Of a stretch of DNA of 10,971 bases, positions 1-6,590 are shown one piece after another; within the stretch, counting starts at the first letter, position 1, and every line of letters begins with the position of its first letter. A program made the translations under genes and the position numbers. Source of the DNA: an uncultured Desulfovibrionaceae bacterium. GTDB taxonomy: Bacteria; Desulfobacterota; Desulfovibrionia; Desulfovibrionales; Desulfovibrionaceae. The stretch covers positions 1 through 10,971 of the forward strand of contig CAMQUX010000028.1 in assembly GCA_947037905.1 (NCBI GenBank), read 5' to 3'. Under the pieces are notes generated by a model, which was not told the origin of the DNA, did no database searches, and saw nothing but the letters and a program-made list of their open reading frames with translations.

Positions 1-352
1 CAATATGAGAATTATTATGTTCAGAGCTATTATGCCCAGAAAAGCTATCATGTGCAGAGTTATCATGCGCAGAAGCATTAGGCTTAGAGCCACTAGCATT
101 ATGGAGTTCAGTGTTACTCAGTTCAGAATCATTCATACGAGCATTATTAAATTCAGTATTACTTAGCTCATCATTTAGGTCAGTGCCAATAAAAAAGACT
201 CCGTAAGGAACAAAATTAGCAAGCTCTAGTGCTTCTTTGGAGCTTGTTGCTTCCCCTAAAACACGCACAAAAGGAATATCTTCTAATTTTTTTCGCAAAG
301 AAGAGCGCACAGTTGCATCAGTATGCACGAGAAGTATTTTTAATTTTGCCAT
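1..352 (-). CDS. Receiver-like response regulator, 5' part only (possibly LytTR family)
   Basis: This gene is truncated by the left window edge; 117 codons are visible from an ATG at 352. An in-frame TAA lies two codons upstream (358-356), so this is the first possible ATG; no good Shine-Dalgarno precedes it. Residues 1-59 look like the start of a CheY-type receiver: strand KILLVH (5-10), helix TVRSSLRKKLED, then VRVLGEATSSKEALELA and strand YGVFFIG (50-56). The usual acidic pair after strand 1 is HTD (10-12), and the position of the phosphorylated Asp after strand 3 appears to be Gly56, so normal phosphorylation is doubtful. From residue 60 the domain gives way to short repeats (pentapeptide-like 61-85, His/Asn/Ser-rich 94-117). 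The GEA and VFF(I/L)G pattern recalls LytTR regulators of Desulfovibrionaceae, but the DNA-binding domain is off the window, so the family is inferred. A CpaE-like N-terminal receiver is the main alternative. Confidence 0.6.
   Translation of the reverse strand, partial: MAKLKILLVHTDATVRSSLRKKLEDIPFVRVLGEATSSKEALELANFVPYGVFFIGTDLNDELSNTEFNNARMNDSELSNTELHNASGSKPNASAHDNSAHDSFSGHNSSEHNNSHI
11..73 (-). repeat. 15/18-bp coding repeat, Ser-x-His-(Asp/Asn)-(Asn/Ser)
   Basis: Reading on the minus strand, units start with the codon TCT at 73, 58, 40 and 25, and a partial unit starts at 10. They encode SAHDN, SAHDSF, SGHNS and SEHNN. The codon pattern TCT-Gnn-CAT-(G/A)AT is shared, and one unit carries an extra TTT codon. 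All lengths are multiples of three, so changes in copy number would keep the frame. The array probably continues past the left edge. Confidence 0.65.
98..172 (-). repeat. 15-bp coding repeat giving pentapeptide-like units
   Basis: Five consecutive five-residue units are encoded here: DELSN, TEFNN, ARMND, SELSN, TELHN (residues 61-85 of the truncated regulator). They fit the pentapeptide-repeat rule of a small residue, a polar residue, Leu/Phe/Met, then two polar residues. The DNA shows a matching degenerate 15-base period. The units sit right after receiver strand 3, where helix 3 would normally start. Confidence 0.6.
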
Positions 353-379
353 AATTTAAGTAAGTAAATATAAATTAGC

Positions 380-418
380 ACAGATGTTTGTTTAGAATAT
401 CTGTATGAGTACATGTAC
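380..418. promoter_or_regulatory. Two small dyad symmetries in the divergent regulator/topA spacer
   Basis: A 6-bp inverted repeat, ACAGAT (380-385) and ATCTGT (399-404), is followed by the perfect 10-bp palindrome GTACATGTAC (409-418). Both lie 28 to 67 bases upstream of the minus-strand regulator and 150 or more bases upstream of topA. Their position would suit an operator for the regulator gene, but such short dyads arise by chance in A/T-rich DNA. I see no convincing -35/-10 pair for either gene in 353-570. Confidence 0.2.
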
Positions 419-557
419 ATTTATATTATCATAAAGGGTTTATGAGGTCTATGAAATAAAATAAGTGTCAAATATTTAAAGATAAAAAAAAATAATTATA
501 GGACTAGTGTTTATGGAGTAAAATGGTTATTGTAACTTTATTAACTCATGTAATGTG

Positions 558-566
558 AAGGAAGGA
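558..566 (+). promoter_or_regulatory. Shine-Dalgarno site of topA
   Basis: AAGGAAGGA lies four bases before the ATG at 571. The first AAGGA in it gives a spacing of eight bases. It supports the chosen topA start. Confidence 0.75.
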
Positions 567-570
567 ATCT

Positions 571-2970
571 ATGGCAAAAAGCCTTATAATAGTGGAATCA
601 CCAGCAAAAATAAAAACGATTAGTAAATTTTTAGGGAAAGATTATCTAGTAGAAGCCTCAGTTGGGCATGTACGAGATTTGCCTAAAAAAACAATAGGTG
701 TGGATGAAGAGAATGATTTTCTTCCACAGTATCAGATAATTGATGGCAAAGAAAAAATCGTAGAAAAATTACGAAAAGCGGCAAAAAAAGTAGATCATGT
801 CTATCTTGCGCCCGATCCAGATAGAGAGGGTGAGGCAATAGCTTGGCATATAGCAGAGCTTATTAAAGATATTAATAGTAATATTAGCCGAATCCAGTTT
901 AACGAAATAACCGCAAAGGCTGTGAAAGAAGCTCTTGCGAACCCAAAACCGCTCGATGAAAATCTTTTCGATGCACAGCAAGCAAGGCGTATACTCGATA
1001 GGCTTGTGGGATATAAAATATCTCCTATATTATGGAAAAGCATCAAACGAGGAATATCAGCAGGACGAGTGCAATCTGTTGCGTTAAAAATAATGGTCGA
1101 GCGAGAGAAAGAACATAGAAGTTTTATCCCGCAAGAATATTGGAATTTTCAAGTAAATGCACAAGGTAGTACAGAGCCAGATTTTAATCTTGATTTAGCT
1201 CTTAATAAAAAGAAATCTGTCAAAGCAGGCGCAAGCCCAATAAGCAGCACAGAAGAAGCTGAAGCCTTAGAAAAATACATAAACAAGCAAAAATTTATAG
1301 TACAGTCAGTACAAGAAAAAGAACGTAAGAAAAAAGCACCAGTTCCTTATATCACCTCAACATTACAGCAGGATTCAAGCAGACGGCACGGTTTTTCAAG
1401 TAAAAAAACCATGATGGTCGCACAAAAACTCTATGAGGGTGTTGAGCTTGGCGTAAAAGGGCTTACAGCTCTTATTACCTATATGAGAACAGACTCTATT
1501 CGTATAGCACAAGATGCACAGGATGCAGCACGTGCGTATATATTATCAGAATATGGCAAAGAATTTTGCCCGACAAAAGCGCCTGTGTATAAAGCAAAAG
1601 GCGGCGCACAAGATGCCCATGAAGCAATACGCCCAGTTGATGTAAACATAAGCCCAGAAGAAATAAAGAATTTTTTAACACCAGAACAATTCAAGCTCTA
1701 CCGCTTAATTTGGTCTCGTTTTCTTGCGTCGCAAATGACAGATGCTAAGTTTCACGATACACATATAGAAGCAGCAGCAGGTGATACAATTTGGCGAGTA
1801 AAAGGTGAAAGACTTTTATTTGCAGGGTATCAGAAAGTGTTCGCTCAAGGTGATGAAGATGCGCTTGTTCCTTTATTAAAAGAGGGCGAAGAGTTAAAAA
1901 TCTTAGCGCTTAAAAAAGAGCAGAAATTTACGCAAGCACCAGCTCGTTATTCCGAGGCAGGGCTTGTTAAAATTTTAGAAGAGCTTGGAATAGGACGTCC
2001 GTCCACATATGCTGCAATTATCAGCACCTTGCAAGATAGAGAATATGTGCAGATGGAAGAGAAACGATTTATTCCAACAGAGCTCGGGTTTACTGTAAGT
2101 GACCAGCTAAGTGCGCATTTTGAAGAACTTATGGATGTAGGTTTTACTGCAAATATGGAAAGTGAGCTTGATGCTGTTGCAGAAGGCAAGCAGAACTGGA
2201 AAAAATTACTCGCGAAGTTTACTGAGACTTTTAACCCAACCCTTGAGAAAGCACGCAAAGATATGGGACAGTCTGTTATGCAGACAGAAATAGTTTGCGA
2301 ACTTTGTCAGAGCGCAATGACCATAAAATTCAGCAAAAATGGCGAGTTTTTAGGTTGTGTGAATTATCCAAAATGTAAAAATATTCAAAACTTCACACGC
2401 GATGAGCGTGGAGAGATAGTTCTGATTGAAGCACAAACCCCAGAAGATATAAACATAGCTTGCGAAAAATGCGGCAAGCCCATGTCTATTAAGCGTAGCC
2501 GAAACGGCGAGTTTTTAGGTTGCACAGGTTATCCCGCCTGTAAAAATACAAAAAGTTTCCGTAAGAACGAAGCGGGCGAAATTGAGGTTATAGAGGGCGA
2601 AGCAGCAGAAGTTGTCGGTAAGTGCCCAGCTTGTAGTAGCGATTTAATAATCAAAAAAGCTCGAACAGGAAGCAGATTTATAGCTTGCTCTTCATATCCA
2701 GATTGTAAACACGCAGCGCCATTTTCAACAGGCGTACCATGTCCAGAAGTTGATTGTGACGGAGAACTTGTAGAAAAATCTACCAAAAAAGGTAAAATGT
2801 TCTATGCTTGTTCAAAGTATCCTAAATGTCAGCATGCGTTATGGGATCAGCCTATTGATAAGGCGTGTCCAGAATGTGGGCATCCAATACTTATAAAAAA
2901 ATACACAAAAGCAAAAGGTGAGCATATAGCTTGCCCAGAAAAAACTTGCTCTTATAAAGAACTAGATTAA
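571..2970 (+). CDS. topA: DNA topoisomerase I (type IA)
   Basis: Relaxes negatively supercoiled DNA by cutting and passing single strands, using Mg2+ and a covalent 5'-phosphotyrosine; acts on the nucleoid. The TOPRIM domain opens the protein (LIIVESPAKIKTI with the general-base Glu9; DPDREGEA with Asp82, Asp84, Glu87). SAGRVQSVAL (163-172) and the active-site segment ITYMRTDS with Tyr304 follow, then AHEAIRP (349-355) and the TQAPARYSEAGLVKILEE and GRPSTYA region (454-481). The C-terminus carries five Cys4 zinc ribbons with cysteines at 576/579/596/602, 631/634/651/657, 685/688/706/712, 724/729/747/753 and 766/769/788/793. These are the DNA-binding tail and, in E. coli, the RNA polymerase contact. 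At 799 residues the protein is complete. It heads a run of six same-strand genes; the next starts 26 bases downstream. Confidence 0.98.
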   Translation: MAKSLIIVESPAKIKTISKFLGKDYLVEASVGHVRDLPKKTIGVDEENDFLPQYQIIDGKEKIVEKLRKAAKKVDHVYLAPDPDREGEAIAWHIAELIKDINSNISRIQFNEITAKAVKEALANPKPLDENLFDAQQARRILDRLVGYKISPILWKSIKRGISAGRVQSVALKIMVEREKEHRSFIPQEYWNFQVNAQGSTEPDFNLDLALNKKKSVKAGASPISSTEEAEALEKYINKQKFIVQSVQEKERKKKAPVPYITSTLQQDSSRRHGFSSKKTMMVAQKLYEGVELGVKGLTALITYMRTDSIRIAQDAQDAARAYILSEYGKEFCPTKAPVYKAKGGAQDAHEAIRPVDVNISPEEIKNFLTPEQFKLYRLIWSRFLASQMTDAKFHDTHIEAAAGDTIWRVKGERLLFAGYQKVFAQGDEDALVPLLKEGEELKILALKKEQKFTQAPARYSEAGLVKILEELGIGRPSTYAAIISTLQDREYVQMEEKRFIPTELGFTVSDQLSAHFEELMDVGFTANMESELDAVAEGKQNWKKLLAKFTETFNPTLEKARKDMGQSVMQTEIVCELCQSAMTIKFSKNGEFLGCVNYPKCKNIQNFTRDERGEIVLIEAQTPEDINIACEKCGKPMSIKRSRNGEFLGCTGYPACKNTKSFRKNEAGEIEVIEGEAAEVVGKCPACSSDLIIKKARTGSRFIACSSYPDCKHAAPFSTGVPCPEVDCDGELVEKSTKKGKMFYACSKYPKCQHALWDQPIDKACPECGHPILIKKYTKAKGEHIACPEKTCSYKELD

Positions 2971-2996
2971 AAGAGCGTAGTTGGAGTTATAATAGT

Positions 2997-3725
2997 ATGA
3001 TAGAAATAAGTAATTTATATAAAAAATTCGGCGAGAATGTTGTAATAGATGGCATTAATCTCAATGTACAATTAGGCGAAGTTGTTTGTATAATAGGTCC
3101 ATCAGGTTCAGGAAAATCTACTGTTTTACGCTGTATAAATGGTTTAGAAGATTTTTCTAAAGGGCAAATAATCGTAGATGGGCAAGATATACAATCAGCA
3201 GAGACAGATATAAACTTCATTCGTACAGAAGTGGGGATGGTTTTTCAGCAATTTAATTTATTCCCACATATGACAGTGCTCGAGAATATAACGCTCGGCC
3301 CCTTGAAAGTTCGAAAAATGGACTTACATAGTGCAAATGAGCTAGCATTGTCTCTTTTAGATAAAGTAGGCTTAAAAGACCGTGCAGATTCCTATCCAGA
3401 TAATTTATCGGGCGGGCAAAAGCAACGAGTAGCAATAGCACGAGCTTTAGCCTTACAGCCAAAAGTAATGTTATTTGATGAACCAACCTCAGCGCTTGAT
3501 CCTGAGCTTGTAGGTGAAGTGTTAGAAGTTATGAAAAAGCTTGTACAAGAAGGCATGACTATGATTGTTGTGACGCACGAGATGGGCTTTGCAAAAGAAG
3601 TTGCGCACCGAGTACTCTTTTTTGATAAAGGAAAAATTTGCGAAGAAAATAATCCGAAAGATTTTTTTGGAGCACCAAAAAATGAGCGTTTGCAAGATTT
3701 TTTAAGCAAAGTATTTACACATTAA
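2997..3725 (+). CDS. glnQ: ABC transporter ATPase, polar amino acid type (GlnQ/ArtP/HisP-like)
   Basis: Cytoplasmic ATPase that powers an inner-membrane importer, most likely for glutamine or another polar amino acid. All nucleotide-binding motifs are intact: Walker A GPSGSGKST (34-42), Q-loop VFQQFNLFPHMTV (82-94), signature LSGGQKQRVAIARAL (137-151), Walker B VMLFDEPTSALDPE with Glu162, and H-loop His194 (VVTHEMGFA). The FNLFPHMTVLENI stretch and ThrHisGluMet after Walker B are typical of the amino acid subgroup, and 242 residues is the usual length. A GGAG at 2983-2986 lies ten bases before the ATG. No permease or binding-protein gene is adjacent: topA lies 26 bases upstream and dinB 40 bases downstream, so partners must be encoded elsewhere. 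The symbol reflects family resemblance; the substrate is not shown by the sequence. Confidence 0.9.
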   Translation: MIEISNLYKKFGENVVIDGINLNVQLGEVVCIIGPSGSGKSTVLRCINGLEDFSKGQIIVDGQDIQSAETDINFIRTEVGMVFQQFNLFPHMTVLENITLGPLKVRKMDLHSANELALSLLDKVGLKDRADSYPDNLSGGQKQRVAIARALALQPKVMLFDEPTSALDPELVGEVLEVMKKLVQEGMTMIVVTHEMGFAKEVAHRVLFFDKGKICEENNPKDFFGAPKNERLQDFLSKVFTH

Positions 3726-3765
3726 TAAATGTAGAATAGAAGCAGGTTTAATTCTTAGGTATTAT

Positions 3766-4929
3766 ATGCAAAAATGGGTTTTTCATGTTGATATGGATGC
3801 ATTTTTTGCATCAGTTGAACAGGCAGATAATAAAGACTTACAAGGTAAGCCAGTAGCTGTAGGCGGTGGAGATCGAGGCGTTATATGCGCTGCGTCTTAT
3901 GAAATTAGAGCTTATGGGGTGAGATCTGCTATGCCTATGTATCAGGCAAAACGGCTTTGTCCTAAAGGTATATATGTACCACCTCGCATGGCGAGATATA
4001 AAGAAGTATCAGCAAAAATAATGCAAATACTCACTAAATATTCACCAGTAGTTGAACCAGCTAGTATTGATGAAGCATATTTAGACGCCACAGGGCTTGA
4101 AAAAATTTTTGGAACAGTGGAAAATTTAGCTCAAAAAATCCAAAATGATATAAAAGAAGAATTAGGTCTCACATGCTCAATAGGTGTTGCTCCTGTACGT
4201 TTTTTAGCGAAAATTGCGTCTGATTATAATAAGCCAAATGGCATAAGTATTATATATCCATCAGAGGTAGAATCTTTTTTAAAAAAACTCCCAATTGGGA
4301 AAATCTCTGGGGTAGGGAAAAAAGTACAAGATATAGTCAAATTATATGGCGTACATTATGTGAGTGATATATTAAATTTTTCTTGTGTATTTTGGGAAGA
4401 AAAGTTAGGAAAAATAGGAAAAAGTATTTACGAAAAAGCTAATGGGTATGATAGTCAAGAAATTATATCTCATAGGGCTTGTAAATCTGTAAGTGCAGAA
4501 AAAACTTTTTCAAAAGATATAGATAATAGAAAAGAACTAGAACGGTATCTTTTGCAACATGCGGAACGTATAGGGGAAGATTTGCGGGTAAAAAAACTTT
4601 CTGGGCGTTCCATTACATTAAAAATAAAATATAAAAATTTTGAGACAGTAACTCGTAGTTGTATGCTCAGTAAAAATATTTGTGACACACAAACAATTTA
4701 TATGACAGCACTTGGGTTATTAACTAAAGAGAAATTGCTATTAGCTGTACGGTTACTTGGAATTAGTATATCGCATTTTGATGAATCAATTCAACAAAAA
4801 ACGCTATTTAGTGAAAAAGAAGTCGAAGTAGCAAAGAGTAATGTGCTCGATGAAACAATCGATACAATTCGAAAAAAATTCGGTAAAAGTGCCGTGCAAC
4901 GAGCAAGCATTTTATACCCTAAACAATAA
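3766..4929 (+). CDS. dinB: DNA polymerase IV (Y-family, translesion)
   Basis: Error-prone polymerase that copies past damaged bases. The palm carboxylates are in place: HVDMDAFFASVEQ (7-19, Asp9, with Phe14 at the steric-gate position that excludes ribonucleotides) and ASIDEAYLD (99-107, Asp102 and Glu103). GVRSAMPMYQAKRLCP (51-66) and CSIGVAPVRFLAKIASD-type thumb sequence follow, then KISGVGKK, the helix-hairpin-helix, and a little-finger domain around RACKSVSAEKTF. QKTLF at 344-348 resembles the beta-clamp binding pentamer and sits inside the tail, not at its very end. The length (387) is normal and no key residue is missing. A weak AGG at 3757-3759 precedes the ATG. I see no LexA-type operator, and the gene is 40 bases after the ABC ATPase, so it may be expressed from the operon promoter. 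Confidence 0.95.
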   Translation: MQKWVFHVDMDAFFASVEQADNKDLQGKPVAVGGGDRGVICAASYEIRAYGVRSAMPMYQAKRLCPKGIYVPPRMARYKEVSAKIMQILTKYSPVVEPASIDEAYLDATGLEKIFGTVENLAQKIQNDIKEELGLTCSIGVAPVRFLAKIASDYNKPNGISIIYPSEVESFLKKLPIGKISGVGKKVQDIVKLYGVHYVSDILNFSCVFWEEKLGKIGKSIYEKANGYDSQEIISHRACKSVSAEKTFSKDIDNRKELERYLLQHAERIGEDLRVKKLSGRSITLKIKYKNFETVTRSCMLSKNICDTQTIYMTALGLLTKEKLLLAVRLLGISISHFDESIQQKTLFSEKEVEVAKSNVLDETIDTIRKKFGKSAVQRASILYPKQ

Positions 4930-4931
4930 TT

Positions 4932-4938
4932 AGAAGGA
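4932..4938 (+). promoter_or_regulatory. Shine-Dalgarno site that favours the second of two adjacent ATGs
   Basis: AGAAGGA is followed by AA and then two ATG codons in tandem (4941 and 4944). The spacing is two bases to the first and five to the second, so the second is the better start for the exported protein. Confidence 0.6.
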
Positions 4939-4943
4939 AAATG

Positions 4944-6143
4944 ATGTATAGTTTAAAAATATTTATAGTTACTGTGGTTTGTTTTTTTTATAGTTTACCA
5001 ATGGTATTTGCACAAAATGAAAAAGCTAATTTAGGCGAACCTCTCGAAGAAAGTTTAGCATATATTTTTGAGCTATTTAATGAGCAAGAAAATGCAGATG
5101 AAGAAGACAACGATGATAAAGAAGCTAGTCAAAAAGTAGCGATAGTTCTCGATCAAGAAAAGCTCACACGCTTAATAGATTTTACCCTAGCAAGTGACCA
5201 AAGCAAAACGAAAGATTATGTGCCAAGTAAACGAGGTGACGCCTCAGGCATGTATATGAGCAAGGAATTTAAGATAAGTTTTTCCAAAATGAGCTCATAT
5301 CTTTTTAATTTACAAATACCAGGGGAAATAATGGCGCCATCTATGGTGCATTTCACAAAAGCAGATAAAAATAATACTTTTGTAAAAAGTGGAATAGATA
5401 TATTTGCAAACGCAACAAAAAAAGCAAAAAGTTATAAATATTCAAGCTATGAGTCTATAACTCCAGATTTCTTTAGTGGAGGTTATTATTCATATAACAA
5501 TGAAATATTAATAATAACAGTTCCTTATAAAAATAGTTTTGCAGTAATACGAGCAAGTCATCAAGATAAGAAATCCGATATAGGAAGAAAGGGAATAATT
5601 TTAGACGATAAAAAATGGATATATTTTTATTCAGGTTTAAAGGGACTCACAAAGGGAATTATTAGCTGGGCTAATACATATATGTATTCTGGTGCATCTG
5701 TACAGATAGTTGTGTTTGATGCGCAAAAGAAAGTAGTCAAAAAAGGTATTTTTAAGTGGCTAGATGCAGGTTGGAGTGGTTTAAATGTTGTAAAAGCAGA
5801 CCATATTCGAGCAGGAACAACAAGATACTTTGACACATTAGCCGCAATATTTGAAAACCCTAAGCTGCCAAAGATAGAAACATTTATAAAATACATGCAA
5901 AATGTAAAAAATCTTCCTGTGGCAGAAAAAGAAAAATTATTAAAAGAATATTCTTTAGCGTATGAAAAAATGATCCCACAGTATTCTATGTTAGAGAAAG
6001 ATGACTTTAAAGAGATACTTGAAAATGGTAAATATACAGATACCATGACTGCAGAAGATAAAGATGCAAATCTTATTTTAGAGATGTTCAAGCAAGTTTT
6101 AGGAAAAGAATCTTTAATAACACGTTTTAGTTTTCTTCCTTAA
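4944..6143 (+). CDS. Unrecognised exported protein
   Basis: I do not recognise this family. The N-terminus is a classical Sec signal peptide: Lys5, a hydrophobic core IFIVTVVCFFYSLPMVF and a cleavage site after VFA (residue 23 from this start), so the mature protein of about 376 residues should be periplasmic or secreted. There is no lipobox Cys at the cleavage site and no second membrane segment. A short acidic stretch (NADEEDNDDKE, about 50-60) follows a predicted helix. The middle is rich in Tyr, Ser and alternating hydrophobics (YYSYNNEILIITVPYKNSF; QIVVFDAQKKVVKKGIFKW), which suggests beta structure. The last 100 residues look helical and charged. It starts 11 to 14 bases after dinB and ends 12 bases before fliJ, so it is probably co-transcribed with them; a cell-envelope or flagellum-related role is only a guess from position. 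An ATG one codon upstream (4941) is the alternative start. Confidence 0.85.
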   Translation: MYSLKIFIVTVVCFFYSLPMVFAQNEKANLGEPLEESLAYIFELFNEQENADEEDNDDKEASQKVAIVLDQEKLTRLIDFTLASDQSKTKDYVPSKRGDASGMYMSKEFKISFSKMSSYLFNLQIPGEIMAPSMVHFTKADKNNTFVKSGIDIFANATKKAKSYKYSSYESITPDFFSGGYYSYNNEILIITVPYKNSFAVIRASHQDKKSDIGRKGIILDDKKWIYFYSGLKGLTKGIISWANTYMYSGASVQIVVFDAQKKVVKKGIFKWLDAGWSGLNVVKADHIRAGTTRYFDTLAAIFENPKLPKIETFIKYMQNVKNLPVAEKEKLLKEYSLAYEKMIPQYSMLEKDDFKEILENGKYTDTMTAEDKDANLILEMFKQVLGKESLITRFSFLP

Positions 6144-6155
6144 GTTGGTATAAAA

Positions 6156-6590
6156 ATGGCATTTAAATTTTCCCTACAATCAGTGTTGCGGTACAGGGGG
6201 CAGCAAGAGCAGTCTGCACGAGCAGATTACTTTGAATGTGAGCGATTGCATGAAGAGAAAGAGTGCCAAATAGCTGACGTTGAGAAGGCTATAATACAAG
6301 CAAGAAATAACAAAAAAACAGAAGAAATAAATTTAAATTCATACTGGTTATATGAGCAATACCAACGTTCTTTAGAGTCCGACTTAGTACGCTTACAAGG
6401 TGAACTAAATAATTTGGCATCAAATATGCAAAAAGCAAAACAGGTACTACTTTTTCGAGCAAAAGAATTAAAATTATTAGAAAAAGTTAGAGAGACCCAG
6501 GAACAAAAATATGCAAAAGATGAACAGTACAAAGAGCAGCGCGAAAATGACGAAATGGCAACGTCTCGTTTCCCGCGTAAAAATATCTAA
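6156..6590 (+). CDS. fliJ: Flagellar export chaperone/ATPase-coupling protein FliJ
   Basis: FliJ is the coiled-coil stalk of the flagellar type III export apparatus; it sits in the FliI ATPase ring, contacts FlhA and helps recycle export chaperones. The 144-residue protein begins FKFSLQSVLRYRGQQEQSAR, which matches the family opening (aromatic, Leu, Val-Leu-x-Arg, then a Glu/Gln-rich helix). It is almost wholly charged coiled coil and ends with the typical LLEKVRETQEQKYAKDEQ and NDEMATSRF segments, like the family's 'lDE.A..R' tail. The sequence is short and low in information, so the call rests on this end-to-end pattern plus the flagellar-type gene next to it. Only a weak GG precedes the ATG, 12 bases after the exported-protein gene, so translational coupling is likely. 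No other flagellar genes are in the window. Confidence 0.85.
   Translation: MAFKFSLQSVLRYRGQQEQSARADYFECERLHEEKECQIADVEKAIIQARNNKKTEEINLNSYWLYEQYQRSLESDLVRLQGELNNLASNMQKAKQVLLFRAKELKLLEKVRETQEQKYAKDEQYKEQRENDEMATSRFPRKNI
6499..6502 (+). promoter_or_regulatory. Shine-Dalgarno site inside fliJ for the motE-like gene
   Basis: AGGA lies eight bases before the ATG at 6511. In-frame ATGs at 6520 and 6547 lack an equally good site, which supports the long overlap with fliJ. Confidence 0.5.

Noticed and set aside
353..570. Sigma-70 or sigma-54 promoter for topA
   Set aside because: Several A/T-rich hexamers resemble -10 boxes but none has a matching -35 at proper distance, and no GG/GC pair with sigma-54 spacing is present.
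3719..3732. Small hairpin ACATT/AATGT after the ABC ATPase as a terminator
   Set aside because: Only five A/T-rich pairs and no T-run follow it, so it should not end transcription.
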